A stretch of 27,363 bases of DNA, taken from assembly GCA_016292635.1 (NCBI GenBank), contig JAEDIC010000023.1, positions 1 through 27,363 of the forward strand, in the 5' to 3' direction. This stretch comes from Clostridia bacterium (GTDB lineage: Bacteria; Bacillota; Clostridia; Christensenellales; CAG-138). This document shows positions 1 through 7,995 of the stretch, in pieces; position 1 is the stretch's first letter, and each line of letters starts with the position of its first letter. The translations under genes were made by a program, and so were the position numbers. Below the pieces are notes generated by a model. It saw nothing but the letters and a program-made list of their open reading frames with translations. It did no database searches and was not told the DNA's origin.

Positions 1-1436
1 GGCTGAACCTGTCTGCATTTTGCCTGCGTCGATAAGAAGTCGTCCTTCAGCTCAGCAATTACGTTGGAGCGGTAAAACAGCGAATTGTTCTCAAAATGCA
101 GGAACAGGCTGCGGTAATCAAGATTGACCGTACCTATAGTGCCTACCACGTCGTCCGACACAAAACTCTTTGCGTGGACAAATCCCGGAGTGTATTCGTA
201 GATTTTGATCCCTTCTTTCAGGAGGGCCGGATAAAAGCTGCGAGACATTCTGAAGATAAGCTTCTTGTCCGGAATTCCCGGCATGATTATGCGAACGTCA
301 ACGCCGCGATGGGCTGCGCGCGCCATAGCGTCCAGCAATTCGTCTCCGGGCATAAGGTACGGCGTAAAGAACCACGCGTAGTCTGTGCTCTGTGAGAGCA
401 GGTCGATATAGAGCTGATTACTGGAGGCCTCCCGGTTCAAAGGAGAGTCATAATAGCTCAGTATATAGCCATTTTCAGCTTCAGGCGCGGGCAGCCGAGG
501 CTCCTTCAGCTCCGGTTCAGGCAGATCGTTTTGCAGTGAGAAAGCGTTCCAGAATGTCAGGAACATATGAGTAAAGCTCTGTGCCGGCTCTCCGGCAACG
601 CGAAAGCCGGTATCCTTCCAATGTCCGTATGGCTGCTCTATGTTGGCATAGCGGTCCGCCAGGTTCACGCCGCCGCTGTATGCGGTTTCGCCGTCTATTA
701 TAAGCATTTTTCTATGGTCGCGGTAATTGACCGTACCCTTCACAGCAATGAGGGGATTAAAGGGCACGCATTTTATGCCCTTTGAGCGAAGCTGCCGCAC
801 ATTGTCCATATTGAATGTGGAAATGCTGCCGAGGTCATCGTACATTACCCGGACGTCCAGGCCCTGAGCTGCCTTGTCTTCCAGAACCGCAGCCATCGAA
901 TCCCACAATTTGCCCGGCTCTATTATGAAATACTCAAGATATATAAAACTGCGCGCCCGTTTCATATCCTCGAGCATATCCGGCATCATATCGTCTCCAA
1001 GAGTGTAGTAGCGCACCTGCTCCGCCCTCGTCAGGGGATAGCCTGTCTTTTTTTCCAGCCATCGGAGCGTCTGTTCCATTCTTCGTCCCCCGTCAAATGG
1101 TACTGCGCCAATGCAAAGCGGTTTTGGCGTTCCTGCCTCTTTTACTTTTTCAAGCCTCTTCCCCAGCGGTTTCGCCGTCCGCTTATTCCCAAAGAACAGA
1201 TAGAGCAGCGCGCCGGGCAGCGGAAATGTCAGTATTACCAGCAGCCATAGTATCTTATAGGTTCTTTCCTCTCGCTTTATGATTATATACAGCACAAAGA
1301 AGAACGCCGCTACAGACAGGGCCAGCGTAATTAGGGCCGTATACGGGACCAGCCACTTTATCAGAAGCAGCAGCCATAGTACCTGCAGTGCAGCTGCGGG
1401 AATCACTGTCATGATGCGGCGTACTATCTTTTTCAC
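1..1436 (-). CDS. cls: Cardiolipin synthase, phospholipase D type (3' end beyond window)
   Basis: Joins two phosphatidylglycerol molecules into cardiolipin at the membrane. The reading frame is open from a GTG at 1436 to the left edge, giving 478 residues. Two hydrophobic segments lie at about residues 9-52 and 62-82. Two HKD catalytic motifs follow: HRKMLIID at about 241-248, then SGGVN, and HAKSFVSD at about 421-428, then GTVNLDYRS. Known family members are about 480-510 residues, so only a short C-terminal piece should be missing. The GTG is chosen because AGGAGG lies 8 bases upstream and no in-frame ATG has a comparable site. The gene starts 16 bases after the alarmone synthetase stop, so the two are probably co-transcribed. 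Confidence 0.93.
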   Translation of the reverse strand, partial: MKKIVRRIMTVIPAAALQVLWLLLLIKWLVPYTALITLALSVAAFFFVLYIIIKREERTYKILWLLVILTFPLPGALLYLFFGNKRTAKPLGKRLEKVKEAGTPKPLCIGAVPFDGGRRMEQTLRWLEKKTGYPLTRAEQVRYYTLGDDMMPDMLEDMKRARSFIYLEYFIIEPGKLWDSMAAVLEDKAAQGLDVRVMYDDLGSISTFNMDNVRQLRSKGIKCVPFNPLIAVKGTVNYRDHRKMLIIDGETAYSGGVNLADRYANIEQPYGHWKDTGFRVAGEPAQSFTHMFLTFWNAFSLQNDLPEPELKEPRLPAPEAENGYILSYYDSPLNREASSNQLYIDLLSQSTDYAWFFTPYLMPGDELLDAMARAAHRGVDVRIIMPGIPDKKLIFRMSRSFYPALLKEGIKIYEYTPGFVHAKSFVSDDVVGTIGTVNLDYRSLFLHFENNSLFYRSNVIAELKDDFLSTQAKCRQVQ

Positions 1437-1452
1437 TGCTTATACCTCCTGC

Positions 1453-2151
1453 TTATTCGCATAGCTCTCCCACAAAATGCTGCAATTTTTCCATACGGCC
1501 GTCGAGTTCAGCGCTCATCCTGGCGCACTCGAAAAGCTCCTGATCCACATGGTCGGATTCCTGTAAGCCTTTTTTATATCGTATCTTATGTTCAAGACTC
1601 GCCCACCAGTCCATCGATATTGTCCTAAACTGCAGCTCCACCTTCATCAGCCTCTTGTGATCGTGCAGAAATATGGGAATTTCGACTATAAGGTGAAGAC
1701 TGCGGTAGCCGTTGGGCTTTGGGTTGGCGATATAGTCCTTGCGCTCCACAAGCCTTATATCGTCCTGCTTCAGAAATGCTTCTTCAAGCTGGTATATGTC
1801 AGACGGAAATGCACAAATTACCCTTACTCCCGCAATGTCGCTGAGGTTCTGTTCGATGCTATCCACTGTAACAGGATGGTTCTTGCGATGCAGCTTTTCT
1901 AAAATGCTCTCCGGCGATTTAAGCCGCGTCTTGATGGTTTCTATCGGATTGCGGTCGTATTGCAGAGACAGCTCCTCGTTGAGCACGTTGAACTTGGTTT
2001 CCACTTCCATCATCGCGCAGCGGTAGTAACTCATCAATTCACGATAGGGCAGTGCGTAATTTTGCATTAGGGTTTTGATTTCGTTTTTTTGCAGCTTCAC
2101 ACCTGGAAGCCCCTCCTGACTCTTGTGATCTGCATTGCTTTTCTGTGGCAT
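1453..2151 (-). CDS. Small alarmone synthetase, RelA/SpoT-domain (RelQ/YjbM-like)
   Basis: Predicted GTP/GDP pyrophosphokinase that makes (p)ppGpp from ATP in the cytoplasm. At 232 residues it matches stand-alone synthetases and has no HD hydrolase, TGS or ACT domain. The synthetase core shows DIAGVRVICAF at about 106-116, DYIANPKPNGYRSLHLIVE at about 138-156 and VELQFRTISMDWWASLEHK at about 171-189, which match the RelQ/YjbM group. The ATG follows an AGGAGA-type site at good spacing. It leads a two-gene operon with cls and has a likely SigA promoter at 2193-2221. RelQ and RelP types are hard to separate by eye, so no symbol is given. Confidence 0.93.
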   Translation of the reverse strand: MPQKSNADHKSQEGLPGVKLQKNEIKTLMQNYALPYRELMSYYRCAMMEVETKFNVLNEELSLQYDRNPIETIKTRLKSPESILEKLHRKNHPVTVDSIEQNLSDIAGVRVICAFPSDIYQLEEAFLKQDDIRLVERKDYIANPKPNGYRSLHLIVEIPIFLHDHKRLMKVELQFRTISMDWWASLEHKIRYKKGLQESDHVDQELFECARMSAELDGRMEKLQHFVGELCE

Positions 2152-2192
2152 ATCGCTTCTCCTGTATGTGCGGTAATTTATGGTTGGTTTTC

Positions 2193-2221
2193 ATATTAAG
2201 TATACCGCAATATTATGGCAA
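2193..2221 (-). promoter_or_regulatory. SigA-type promoter of the alarmone synthetase gene
   Basis: On the minus strand TTGCCA (2221-2216) is followed 17 bases later by TAATAT (2198-2193). This lies about 40 bases before the start codon at 2151. Confidence 0.5.
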
Positions 2222-2327
2222 AAGCTATCAATATTCGGTTCAGGCTCACAGGCCTGATTTTTTATCTGACGACTGCCTGCAGGTTAATGACAACCTGCTC
2301 CAATGAGAGTTTTGCGTAACCAGGATA

Positions 2328-2359
2328 CTAAAACAGGAGGCTCCATCCTGAGCCTCCTG
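2328..2359 (-). terminator. Intrinsic terminator of the surface operon
   Basis: A perfect 9-bp stem (CAGGAGGCT at 2334-2342, AGCCTCCTG at 2351-2359) with an 8-base loop is followed on the minus strand by TTTTAG. It lies about 45 bases beyond the sortase stop. Confidence 0.8.
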
Positions 2360-2401
2360 CATCACATCCGTGATTAAACCAATCCCGGCAAAATACGCCG
2401 C

Positions 2402-3163
2402 CTAAACTTTTTGCAGCACGCCAAGCAAAACATACCTTGCAGTGTCAAATTCATACGAACAGGTGGACAGCGTGATGAGCCTGTCCTCATCGTTTAACGC
2501 CAAATCCGAAAGGAAAGTGCTCCTTGCCCGCGCTGTTTCCGCAAGCGCGTCCCGCTCCGCCCGCGTTTGCAGCAGTGAAAAAGCCTCCGCATCCGCAGCT
2601 GTGATATATCCGGCAAATAATTCAATCCGGTATGCGCCTTCCGGCGTGAACAGCCACCAAACCGGATGGGCTTCATAATAGGCCTGCTCATGATAATCGG
2701 ACAGCGTGCCGAACATAGAGCCGTTTTTCATGTTGTGGCCGTAAATGATGGTATTCCAATCAGAAAAATCCGCTGCGTTCCGGAAGTCCGCAAAAAGGCT
2801 TCCGGCGGAATTCTCGCTGCCGTCGGCCAGCCGGTACAGGTAATACGCATTGTCCGTGCTTTGCAAAACCGGGTAATTTATCACAGTATCCTCGCAGTAC
2901 AGCCATGCGATAATATCCGGGTTTTCCTTTTGCAGCGCCTCAAAATCAACAACGAGCGGCGGCGTTGGCGCCTCAGCAGGCGGCGCGGCCTGGGGAGCCT
3001 CCGTGCAGGCGGCTACGGCCTTATCCACAAGCGCGTCAACTGCCCGTTCGCTGCTTTTTGCCTGTTTAAAATATGCATATAGCTTGTGGCCTGAAAACAG
3101 CAGAACCACAGCCGACAGCACGATCCCGCCCCAGCGGAGCCATTGCCATCTGTTTTTTTTCAT
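2402..3163 (-). CDS. Class B sortase
   Basis: Membrane-bound cysteine transpeptidase that attaches or cross-links secreted proteins at the cell wall. The 253 residues start with a basic stretch and one membrane anchor (about 13-31). A Pro/Ala-rich linker (about 55-70) precedes the sortase barrel. Catalytic residues are visible: His143 in IIYGHNM, Cys235 in TLSTCSYEF and Arg243 in TARYVLL. TLSTC(S/T)YEF is characteristic of class B. The start codon is only 3 bases after the preceding stop, with AAGGA as binding site. As the last gene of the six-gene operon it probably acts on products of the same operon, most likely the isopeptide-domain protein at 6979-7995. Confidence 0.93.
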   Translation of the reverse strand: MKKNRWQWLRWGGIVLSAVVLLFSGHKLYAYFKQAKSSERAVDALVDKAVAACTEAPQAAPPAEAPTPPLVVDFEALQKENPDIIAWLYCEDTVINYPVLQSTDNAYYLYRLADGSENSAGSLFADFRNAADFSDWNTIIYGHNMKNGSMFGTLSDYHEQAYYEAHPVWWLFTPEGAYRIELFAGYITAADAEAFSLLQTRAERDALAETARARSTFLSDLALNDEDRLITLSTCSYEFDTARYVLLGVLQKV

Positions 3164-3166
3164 GGC

Positions 3167-4021
3167 TTATCCTTGGGAAGCGAGTGCGGAAGCTTGCTCC
3201 ACAGACTGCTCCTGACCCTCGGCGTTCTCCGTCGTGGGCGCTGCAATGGGCTCCTCCGTAGGCGTAGGTTCAGGGGATACGCTGGTCTCCGGTGCAGGCT
3301 CCGTTGTGGGCGCTGCCGTGGGCGTGGGATCCTCCGTGGGCGTAGGTTCAGGGGATACGGTGGCCTCCGGCGTAGACGTAGGTTCAGGGGATACGGTGGC
3401 CTCCGGCGTAGGCGTAGGTTCAGGGGATACGGTGGCCTCCGGTGTAGGTGTAGGTGTAGGCTCACCTATCTTGTCGCCGTTATGGATTATTTCCTCACCA
3501 TCCGTCGCTTCATATCCGCCGGAGAAGCCGTCTATCTTCATGACCACCGGGTATTCCATGCCGGTCGTATAGCATATAAAGCTAAGCGGATCGCTGAATA
3601 CTTCGGTTCTGTACTGACTGCTGCCTATGGTTATTACGCAGTAGCCCTCAGTTTGGGCGTTTTCGTCAACGGGCCATTGGAGAGTCACACGATAGCCCTT
3701 ATCTGGCTCCAGGGTCCATTTAGTGGGCTGCTCTGTTTCTTCCTCGGCCTCCGTTGATTCGACCTCCGCCGCCAGCAGCAGGCTAACAGCGGGCATATCG
3801 GTCACGGTAACATTTACCTTCTTACTAAAATTGCTCTTCGCCTTTATATCCTCCACACCGCACGTTGCGGAATCCGTAAACCAGGCCCAGCTTGCTCCCA
3901 CAAAGAATGTGCAGCAAATCACAACGCATATGACTGGCGGCACCAGAATGCGCAGGAGATCACTGTCAATTGCAGATTTACGGTGTGCTCCGTTTCCATT
4001 GCTTTGAAATAATCGTTTCAA
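3167..4021 (-). CDS. SipW-type signal protein with Pro-Thr-Glu repeat tail
   Basis: A secreted or surface protein of unknown detailed role. The N-terminal hydrophobic segment ends in GASWAWFTDSA, the hallmark of substrates of SipW-type peptidases such as TasA and TapA. A globular region of about 140 residues follows. The last 100 or so residues are rich in Pro, Thr, Glu and Ser with a repeating PEPTPTPEATVS unit, which suggests an extended wall-spanning stalk. There is no LPXTG motif or C-terminal membrane segment. I chose the TTG at 4021 because GGAGG lies 9 bases upstream. An in-frame TTG at 4063 has no binding site. The sortase gene starts 3 bases after its stop. Confidence 0.8.
   Translation of the reverse strand: MKRLFQSNGNGAHRKSAIDSDLLRILVPPVICVVICCTFFVGASWAWFTDSATCGVEDIKAKSNFSKKVNVTVTDMPAVSLLLAAEVESTEAEEETEQPTKWTLEPDKGYRVTLQWPVDENAQTEGYCVITIGSSQYRTEVFSDPLSFICYTTGMEYPVVMKIDGFSGGYEATDGEEIIHNGDKIGEPTPTPTPEATVSPEPTPTPEATVSPEPTSTPEATVSPEPTPTEDPTPTAAPTTEPAPETSVSPEPTPTEEPIAAPTTENAEGQEQSVEQASALASQG
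3345..3452. repeat. Three tandem 36-bp repeats in the Pro-Thr-Glu coding region
   Basis: Near-identical 36-bp units begin at 3345, 3381 and 3417 (each starts GGTTCAGGGGATACGG on the plus strand), with a diverged copy at about 3267. Each unit encodes 12 residues, so copy-number change keeps the frame. Confidence 0.85.
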
Positions 4022-4059
4022 GCTACTCAACCTCCGTTTGGCGAGATCACTCTTGATGA

Positions 4060-4134
4060 GCAATCAAAAGGTACGGAATTTACATCTGTGCCCTTTGATT
4101 GCCCCTCCCGCCCGGAGGCGGGAGAGACAGATGT
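4060..4134 (-). other. Structured intercistronic RNA segment
   Basis: Between two genes of the surface operon lies a perfect 8-bp GC-rich hairpin (4105-4112 with 4117-4124). It is enclosed by a second perfect pairing (ACATCTGT at 4082-4089 with ACAGATGT at 4127-4134). A competing 9-bp pairing (GCAATCAAA at 4060-4068 with TTTGATTGC at 4094-4102) lies alongside. There is no T run, so this is not a classical terminator. It may be a processing or stability element that sets the ratio of upstream to downstream products. Confidence 0.5.
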
Positions 4135-4162
4135 ATTCATTAATCACCAACAGATTATTATT

Positions 4163-5530
4163 TTAGCTTAAACCCCATTCTGCGCCATTATAGGTAAAAG
4201 TTCCTCCGTTGATGGTAAGCTGATCATTAATGCTTCCGTCTGTGGCATACGCCATACCATAGGTATTTCCGCTCTTTTCAAACGTACCGCCATTAACAGT
4301 TATCGTTCCTTCCGCCATATAGAACATATAGAAGGACTTGTCTCCAGTGAGCTTATATGTTCCGCTGTTAATGATAATGTTACCTCCGTCAGCAGCAAAA
4401 ACACCGTTAGCTTTCCCTGTATAGTTACAGTCGTCAATAGTCATCGTACCTGCACTGTTCGCAAATACATAAGCGAAACCGCCGTTCAGATAGTTGTCGC
4501 AACAGGTAAGAGTAGAATTTTTAATAGTTGCCGTTCCAAAGTTGCGGATTGCGTTGCCTCTGCTCTGAGGACTGCCGAGCGTGGAATTCTCTACTGTCAA
4601 TGTGCCGTAGTTCGTAATCGCATGACGTCCCTGCGCCTCTGCATCCGTTGAATAGACGGTGGAACCACTTACAGTTAGCGTACCGTAGTTAGCGACAGTA
4701 GTTCCGGCGTTCTTTCCGACAAAATCGACATTGTTAATTGCAACCTCGGCGTCTTTTTCGATTGTGATCTTGACAGCTCCGTCACTATTTAAAGCATTAT
4801 CAAGATCATCTTGATTTTTAACAGATACAGAATAAACTGCGTTAGCATCATAGGTGTTGTTAAAGCTGTCATACTCCTCGGTGTGCTGGGTCGCCAGCAC
4901 GGTGATGGCAACGCTGTCCAGCTTCAGTCCCTGGTACTCGTTGCCGGCATCTTCCTGCATGTGGCCAACGATGGTAAGCAGTTTGCTGGAAGAACCATCA
5001 GATCCACTGGGTGCAAGGGGAGTGCCAGGATGGGGGTTTCCATCGGTGGCTTCGGACTGCGCAAAGTATTCTGCCAGAGTTTTCGCATCGCCCAGAGCAG
5101 GCATTTCTTCTACCTCGCCCTCGATTACATAGAAATCGATAACGTTCAGAAGGCTTACATTGCTTTCCCCATTACTAGCGTTCTTGGTGATGCCCTCCGC
5201 AATCTCGACCTTGTACTTAAGCCACAGGTTACCTTTGTTCACGATCTTGATGGCGGGCAGCGCATAGGTTGCGCCCGGTTCCCAGAGGATTTCTTCGCTT
5301 CCCTCAGCCTTTTTGAAGCTGAGCGTCTGTCCTTCGGCGGTGACCCAGTTGCCGCTTGCGTCTTTCATTTCAAGCGCGATATCCAGCGTACCGGCCTGAA
5401 TTGTGTTTACCGCGGTGCTTGCGCTGTCGGTGAACCACGCGAAGGTGGTGCCCACCAGCATGACCATGCACAGCAGCATGGCAAGCACGCTAAGCAGCAG
5501 AGTCCGTTTTGTCGCCTTTGATTTTTTCAT
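4163..5530 (-). CDS. TasA-like secreted protein with C-terminal beta-helix repeats
   Basis: A 455-residue surface protein. The signal region (about 1-36) ends in GTTFAWFTDSAS, typical of SipW-dependent secretion. Residues about 37-225 resemble a TasA/camelysin-type beta sandwich, with the usual AGTLDI element, a PGATY turn and IVNKGNLWLKYKV. From about 270 the chain repeats GTLTVSGSTV-like units (GTLTVENST, GTATIKNST, GTMTIDDCN, GTITVNGGTF and others). This is the pattern of a right-handed parallel beta-helix, and it runs to the C-terminus at WGLS. No anchor motif is visible. The ATG follows a GAAGGAAAAGGA site. TasA-like plus beta-helix is an unusual pairing; the role is inferred as fibre or adhesin. 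Confidence 0.82.
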   Translation of the reverse strand: MKKSKATKRTLLLSVLAMLLCMVMLVGTTFAWFTDSASTAVNTIQAGTLDIALEMKDASGNWVTAEGQTLSFKKAEGSEEILWEPGATYALPAIKIVNKGNLWLKYKVEIAEGITKNASNGESNVSLLNVIDFYVIEGEVEEMPALGDAKTLAEYFAQSEATDGNPHPGTPLAPSGSDGSSSKLLTIVGHMQEDAGNEYQGLKLDSVAITVLATQHTEEYDSFNNTYDANAVYSVSVKNQDDLDNALNSDGAVKITIEKDAEVAINNVDFVGKNAGTTVANYGTLTVSGSTVYSTDAEAQGRHAITNYGTLTVENSTLGSPQSRGNAIRNFGTATIKNSTLTCCDNYLNGGFAYVFANSAGTMTIDDCNYTGKANGVFAADGGNIIINSGTYKLTGDKSFYMFYMAEGTITVNGGTFEKSGNTYGMAYATDGSINDQLTINGGTFTYNGAEWGLS

Positions 5531-5676
5531 TGTTTCCTTTTCCTTCTTTCTTTTTTATTTTGCAAGGATTCCGCAAAACGTTTATTGTTTCACCGCTCCC
5601 GGGAACGTCTTGCGTAAACAGGGGGGCGGGGCCAAACTAAATTCTCTTTTCTTACATCGGACTGCCTGTCCGCTTA

Positions 5677-6435
5677 TTAATGGCCTTCGTCCAGCGGCCC
5701 CTCCGGCGGCAAGCCCATTTCGGCGCGCATTCTCCGAAGCTCCTGTATCATGCGCTGGGCTTCGGCGCGCTCGGCCTGCACCTGCTCCCGCTCAAGCCTG
5801 AGCTCGCGCTGCTGCTGGCGCTTATACTTTTTATACAGCCGCACCGCGCTTATGCCCTGCATAACTATCAGCAGCAGGAACGGAAGCAAAATGCAGCAGA
5901 TGTATCCGGGCGTTGTCCTGAGGAAGGCAAAGAAACTGCCAACGCCGGCCAGCTTCCCTTCATATTTGCCCTGCACATACTCATAGGCAACGGGTATCTC
6001 GTCATCAATATCGGTGGTGGTGCCGTATGTTATAAATGCGGGCTCGCCGTCTGCGGTGGTGGTTACCGATCTGATCTTATGGGTAACGGTTTCGCCGAAG
6101 TTGGAAGCGGCAGTGGAGCGATAGGCGATGATATCTCCCGCTTTCAGCGTTGCAGGGTCAACTTCCTTTATGAAGATCAGGTCTCCGGCTTTAAAATCCG
6201 TTGCACTCATGGAGTCTGAGCGGACGATAAAGGCTTTATGCCCAAACAGATCTCGGTCGTTGCGGTCAAAGGTCGTCACCGATACTATGGTAAACACCAT
6301 CATGGCAACGGAGGCAGCCACCAGCAGCCAAACGAAAACGGATTTTATAATGCTGCAGGCGCGCTGCAGCGGCGTTGCCTTTTTTGATGACCTGTGCGAT
6401 TTTTTGGATGATTTCTTTTTGGTTTCTGTTTCCAT
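5677..6435 (-). CDS. SipW-type signal peptidase I
   Basis: Membrane serine protease that removes signal peptides from TasA-like proteins. At 252 residues it has a Lys/Ser-rich N-terminus, a membrane segment at about 28-54, catalytic Ser75 in RSDSMSATDFKAGD, and His119 in GETVTHKI. The His replaces the Lys of ordinary bacterial signal peptidases; this Ser-His arrangement defines the ER/archaeal-like SipW branch. A second membrane segment lies at about 177-197, followed by a charged coiled coil (about 200-240) facing the cytoplasm. The gene sits among genes for its likely substrates, two of which carry an AWFTDSA signal. Its stop is about 145 bases before the next start. Confidence 0.93.
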   Translation of the reverse strand: METETKKKSSKKSHRSSKKATPLQRACSIIKSVFVWLLVAASVAMMVFTIVSVTTFDRNDRDLFGHKAFIVRSDSMSATDFKAGDLIFIKEVDPATLKAGDIIAYRSTAASNFGETVTHKIRSVTTTADGEPAFITYGTTTDIDDEIPVAYEYVQGKYEGKLAGVGSFFAFLRTTPGYICCILLPFLLLIVMQGISAVRLYKKYKRQQQRELRLEREQVQAERAEAQRMIQELRRMRAEMGLPPEGPLDEGH

Positions 6436-6440
6436 CGGGT

Positions 6441-6989
6441 TTATTCGAACTCCTTACCGTCGTTATTCTTGGTCTGCACCGCAAGCGCGCTGAGCTCAAA
6501 GCTCACATTATCGCTTTGCGCTGTGTTTTTCGCATCCTCAGGGAAGTGAAAAATTATGGTCATATCCCTGTGCTCGCCTACCTTAAGCTCGTCCTCCGCA
6601 ACGGGGACATTATGGCGGTTCAGCTTGGAAAGCTTGCCCTGCAGCAGTACTTTGCCGTCTCCGTCTGCGTTCTTTATCGTCACGTCCAGTACATCGCCCA
6701 AATCTCCTTTAACATTGGAGAAATAAAGCTTATAATACACCGCCCATGTGCCTTTGTTCTCGATATAGAAGCTCTTTTTTACCGTCATTCCCGGCTCAAA
6801 GAGAAATTCATCGGCCTCTATCACCGGCTCGCCGCCGTTCAGGTCGATATCTATTTCGCCCGTTTCGAACACATTGTTATCCACCCGCAGCATGGCATAT
6901 GCAAGCGCAAAGGCGGTTACGCAGAGGCAGAGAAAAAGCACAACCAGCGTAGCAATGCTGATGTTCAGCTTTTTAGGTTCATTCATCAT
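6441..6989 (-). CDS. TasA/camelysin-like surface protein
   Basis: A 182-residue exported protein. An N-terminal hydrophobic segment (about 9-33) is followed by NVFETGEIDIDLNGG, a beta-rich domain with FEPGMTVKKSFYIENKGTWAVYYKLYF, and a C-terminal strand ending in FELSALAVQTK. This matches the CalY/TasA sandwich, although the common AWFTD motif at the signal junction is replaced by AYAMLRVD. The gene overlaps the 3' end of the upstream gene by 11 bases (ATGATGAATGA), so translation is probably coupled. Its stop lies 5 bases before the signal peptidase start. Expected to be processed by that peptidase and to form a fibre subunit or a cap. Confidence 0.8.
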   Translation of the reverse strand: MMNEPKKLNISIATLVVLFLCLCVTAFALAYAMLRVDNNVFETGEIDIDLNGGEPVIEADEFLFEPGMTVKKSFYIENKGTWAVYYKLYFSNVKGDLGDVLDVTIKNADGDGKVLLQGKLSKLNRHNVPVAEDELKVGEHRDMTIIFHFPEDAKNTAQSDNVSFELSALAVQTKNNDGKEFE

Positions 6990-7995
6990 ACTTTTCCTTC
7001 CTTTTGCGTTTTTTGAACAGGAGGAGAAGCAGCAGCGCCAATGCCGTTATAAACATAACTCCATACAACAGCAGGGGCGTATTATCGCCTGCCAGGGGGA
7101 AATCGCTGATGTTTTTGAAAACCGGCGTCCCTTCATACTGTCTATCGTTTTTTTCATAGCGGACAGATGCGATATAGCTGCCGTTGTGCGCCGTCACTGT
7201 GACAATCGCTTTGTATTCCGAGCCATCGTACTTGATGTGGCTGCTTGTGCCGGCCTGCTCCGTGACGTAGAAGAGATACTCGCCCGCCGAATGAAAGCCG
7301 AGGGAATCGAATTCCACCCATCCTCTGTTATTGTTTTGCGTTTGCAGAAGATTCCCATGCCCATCCCTGAGCAGGAAGGTATAGCTGTGCCCGCGGGGAT
7401 GCTTGCCGTTCAGGGTTTTTTCCGCACCCAGCTTTACAAACACCGGCGCCGGGTTTTCGGGGTCCGGGCCGGGTCCCGGCTCTTCTTCCTCCAGGTACCA
7501 CCAGCGGAAGTCCGCAATAAGTTTTTGCCGCATGTACCGCTTTCCGTCCGGATCCAGCTCTGTAATATTGCCGACGCTGGTATCAAGGTAAACCGTTATG
7601 GAATACTTCAACTCGTTTTCCCCTGCGGCCATCACATGATCCAGTGAAGCCGGCATATCGCGCATCAGGCCATCGTAAAGTTCGATGCCTTTATCAGGGA
7701 GCGTAACTTTCACCTTTAGAACTTCGGCCAGAATTTCATAACCGCTGCGGATATCGGCATGGTAATGAAGCGTAATCGCATTCACATGGGAAATCTTCAC
7801 GGTGTATTCATTGGTTACGGAATCGCCGGGGAACATATTAGATACGCTGAAGGGCGTTCCTTCCACCGTGTCGCTGCCCTTCAATTTTATGGACGCATCG
7901 TCTGCATATGCAGCCGACGGCATACAGAAGCAGAGCAGCGCTGCCAGAGCAAACGCTGCCATTTGTATGCCGGTTCGTTTTTTACCATTTCCCAT
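6979..7995 (-). CDS. Pilin-like protein with Spy0128-type isopeptide domain and C-terminal anchor
   Basis: First gene of the surface operon, 338 residues. A conventional signal peptide (cleavage after PSAAYA, about 31) precedes a TasA-like beta region (about 35-165, with FPGDSVTNEYTVKI). A Pro-rich linker (EEPGPGPDPENP) follows, then a Spy0128/FctA-like domain (about 185-297). That domain has the expected Lys (AEKTLNGK, about 193), Glu (YVTEQ, about 246) and Asn (PVFKNIS, about 295) for a self-formed isopeptide bond. The C-terminus has FPLAGDN (about 299-305), one membrane segment and a KKRKRK tail, laid out like a sortase sorting signal with a degenerate LPXTG. GGGGTG lies 8 bases before the ATG. 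Probable substrate of the operon's sortase. Confidence 0.85.
   Translation of the reverse strand: MGNGKKRTGIQMAAFALAALLCFCMPSAAYADDASIKLKGSDTVEGTPFSVSNMFPGDSVTNEYTVKISHVNAITLHYHADIRSGYEILAEVLKVKVTLPDKGIELYDGLMRDMPASLDHVMAAGENELKYSITVYLDTSVGNITELDPDGKRYMRQKLIADFRWWYLEEEEPGPGPDPENPAPVFVKLGAEKTLNGKHPRGHSYTFLLRDGHGNLLQTQNNNRGWVEFDSLGFHSAGEYLFYVTEQAGTSSHIKYDGSEYKAIVTVTAHNGSYIASVRYEKNDRQYEGTPVFKNISDFPLAGDNTPLLLYGVMFITALALLLLLLFKKRKRKEKYDE

Noticed and set aside
2245..2300. Small hairpins in the spacer between the alarmone synthetase and sortase regions (for example GCAGGTT/AACCTGC)
   Set aside because: A T run follows one of them on the plus strand, but no plus-strand gene lies upstream; too weak to call.
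3345..3452. Tandem repeats considered as a CRISPR array
   Set aside because: No unique spacers; the repeats are contiguous and encode a regular Pro-Thr-Glu peptide.
3143..3757. Plus-strand frame with Arg/Gly/Leu repeats
   Set aside because: Mirror of the Pro-Thr-Glu repeat coding region on the minus strand; no domain or binding site.
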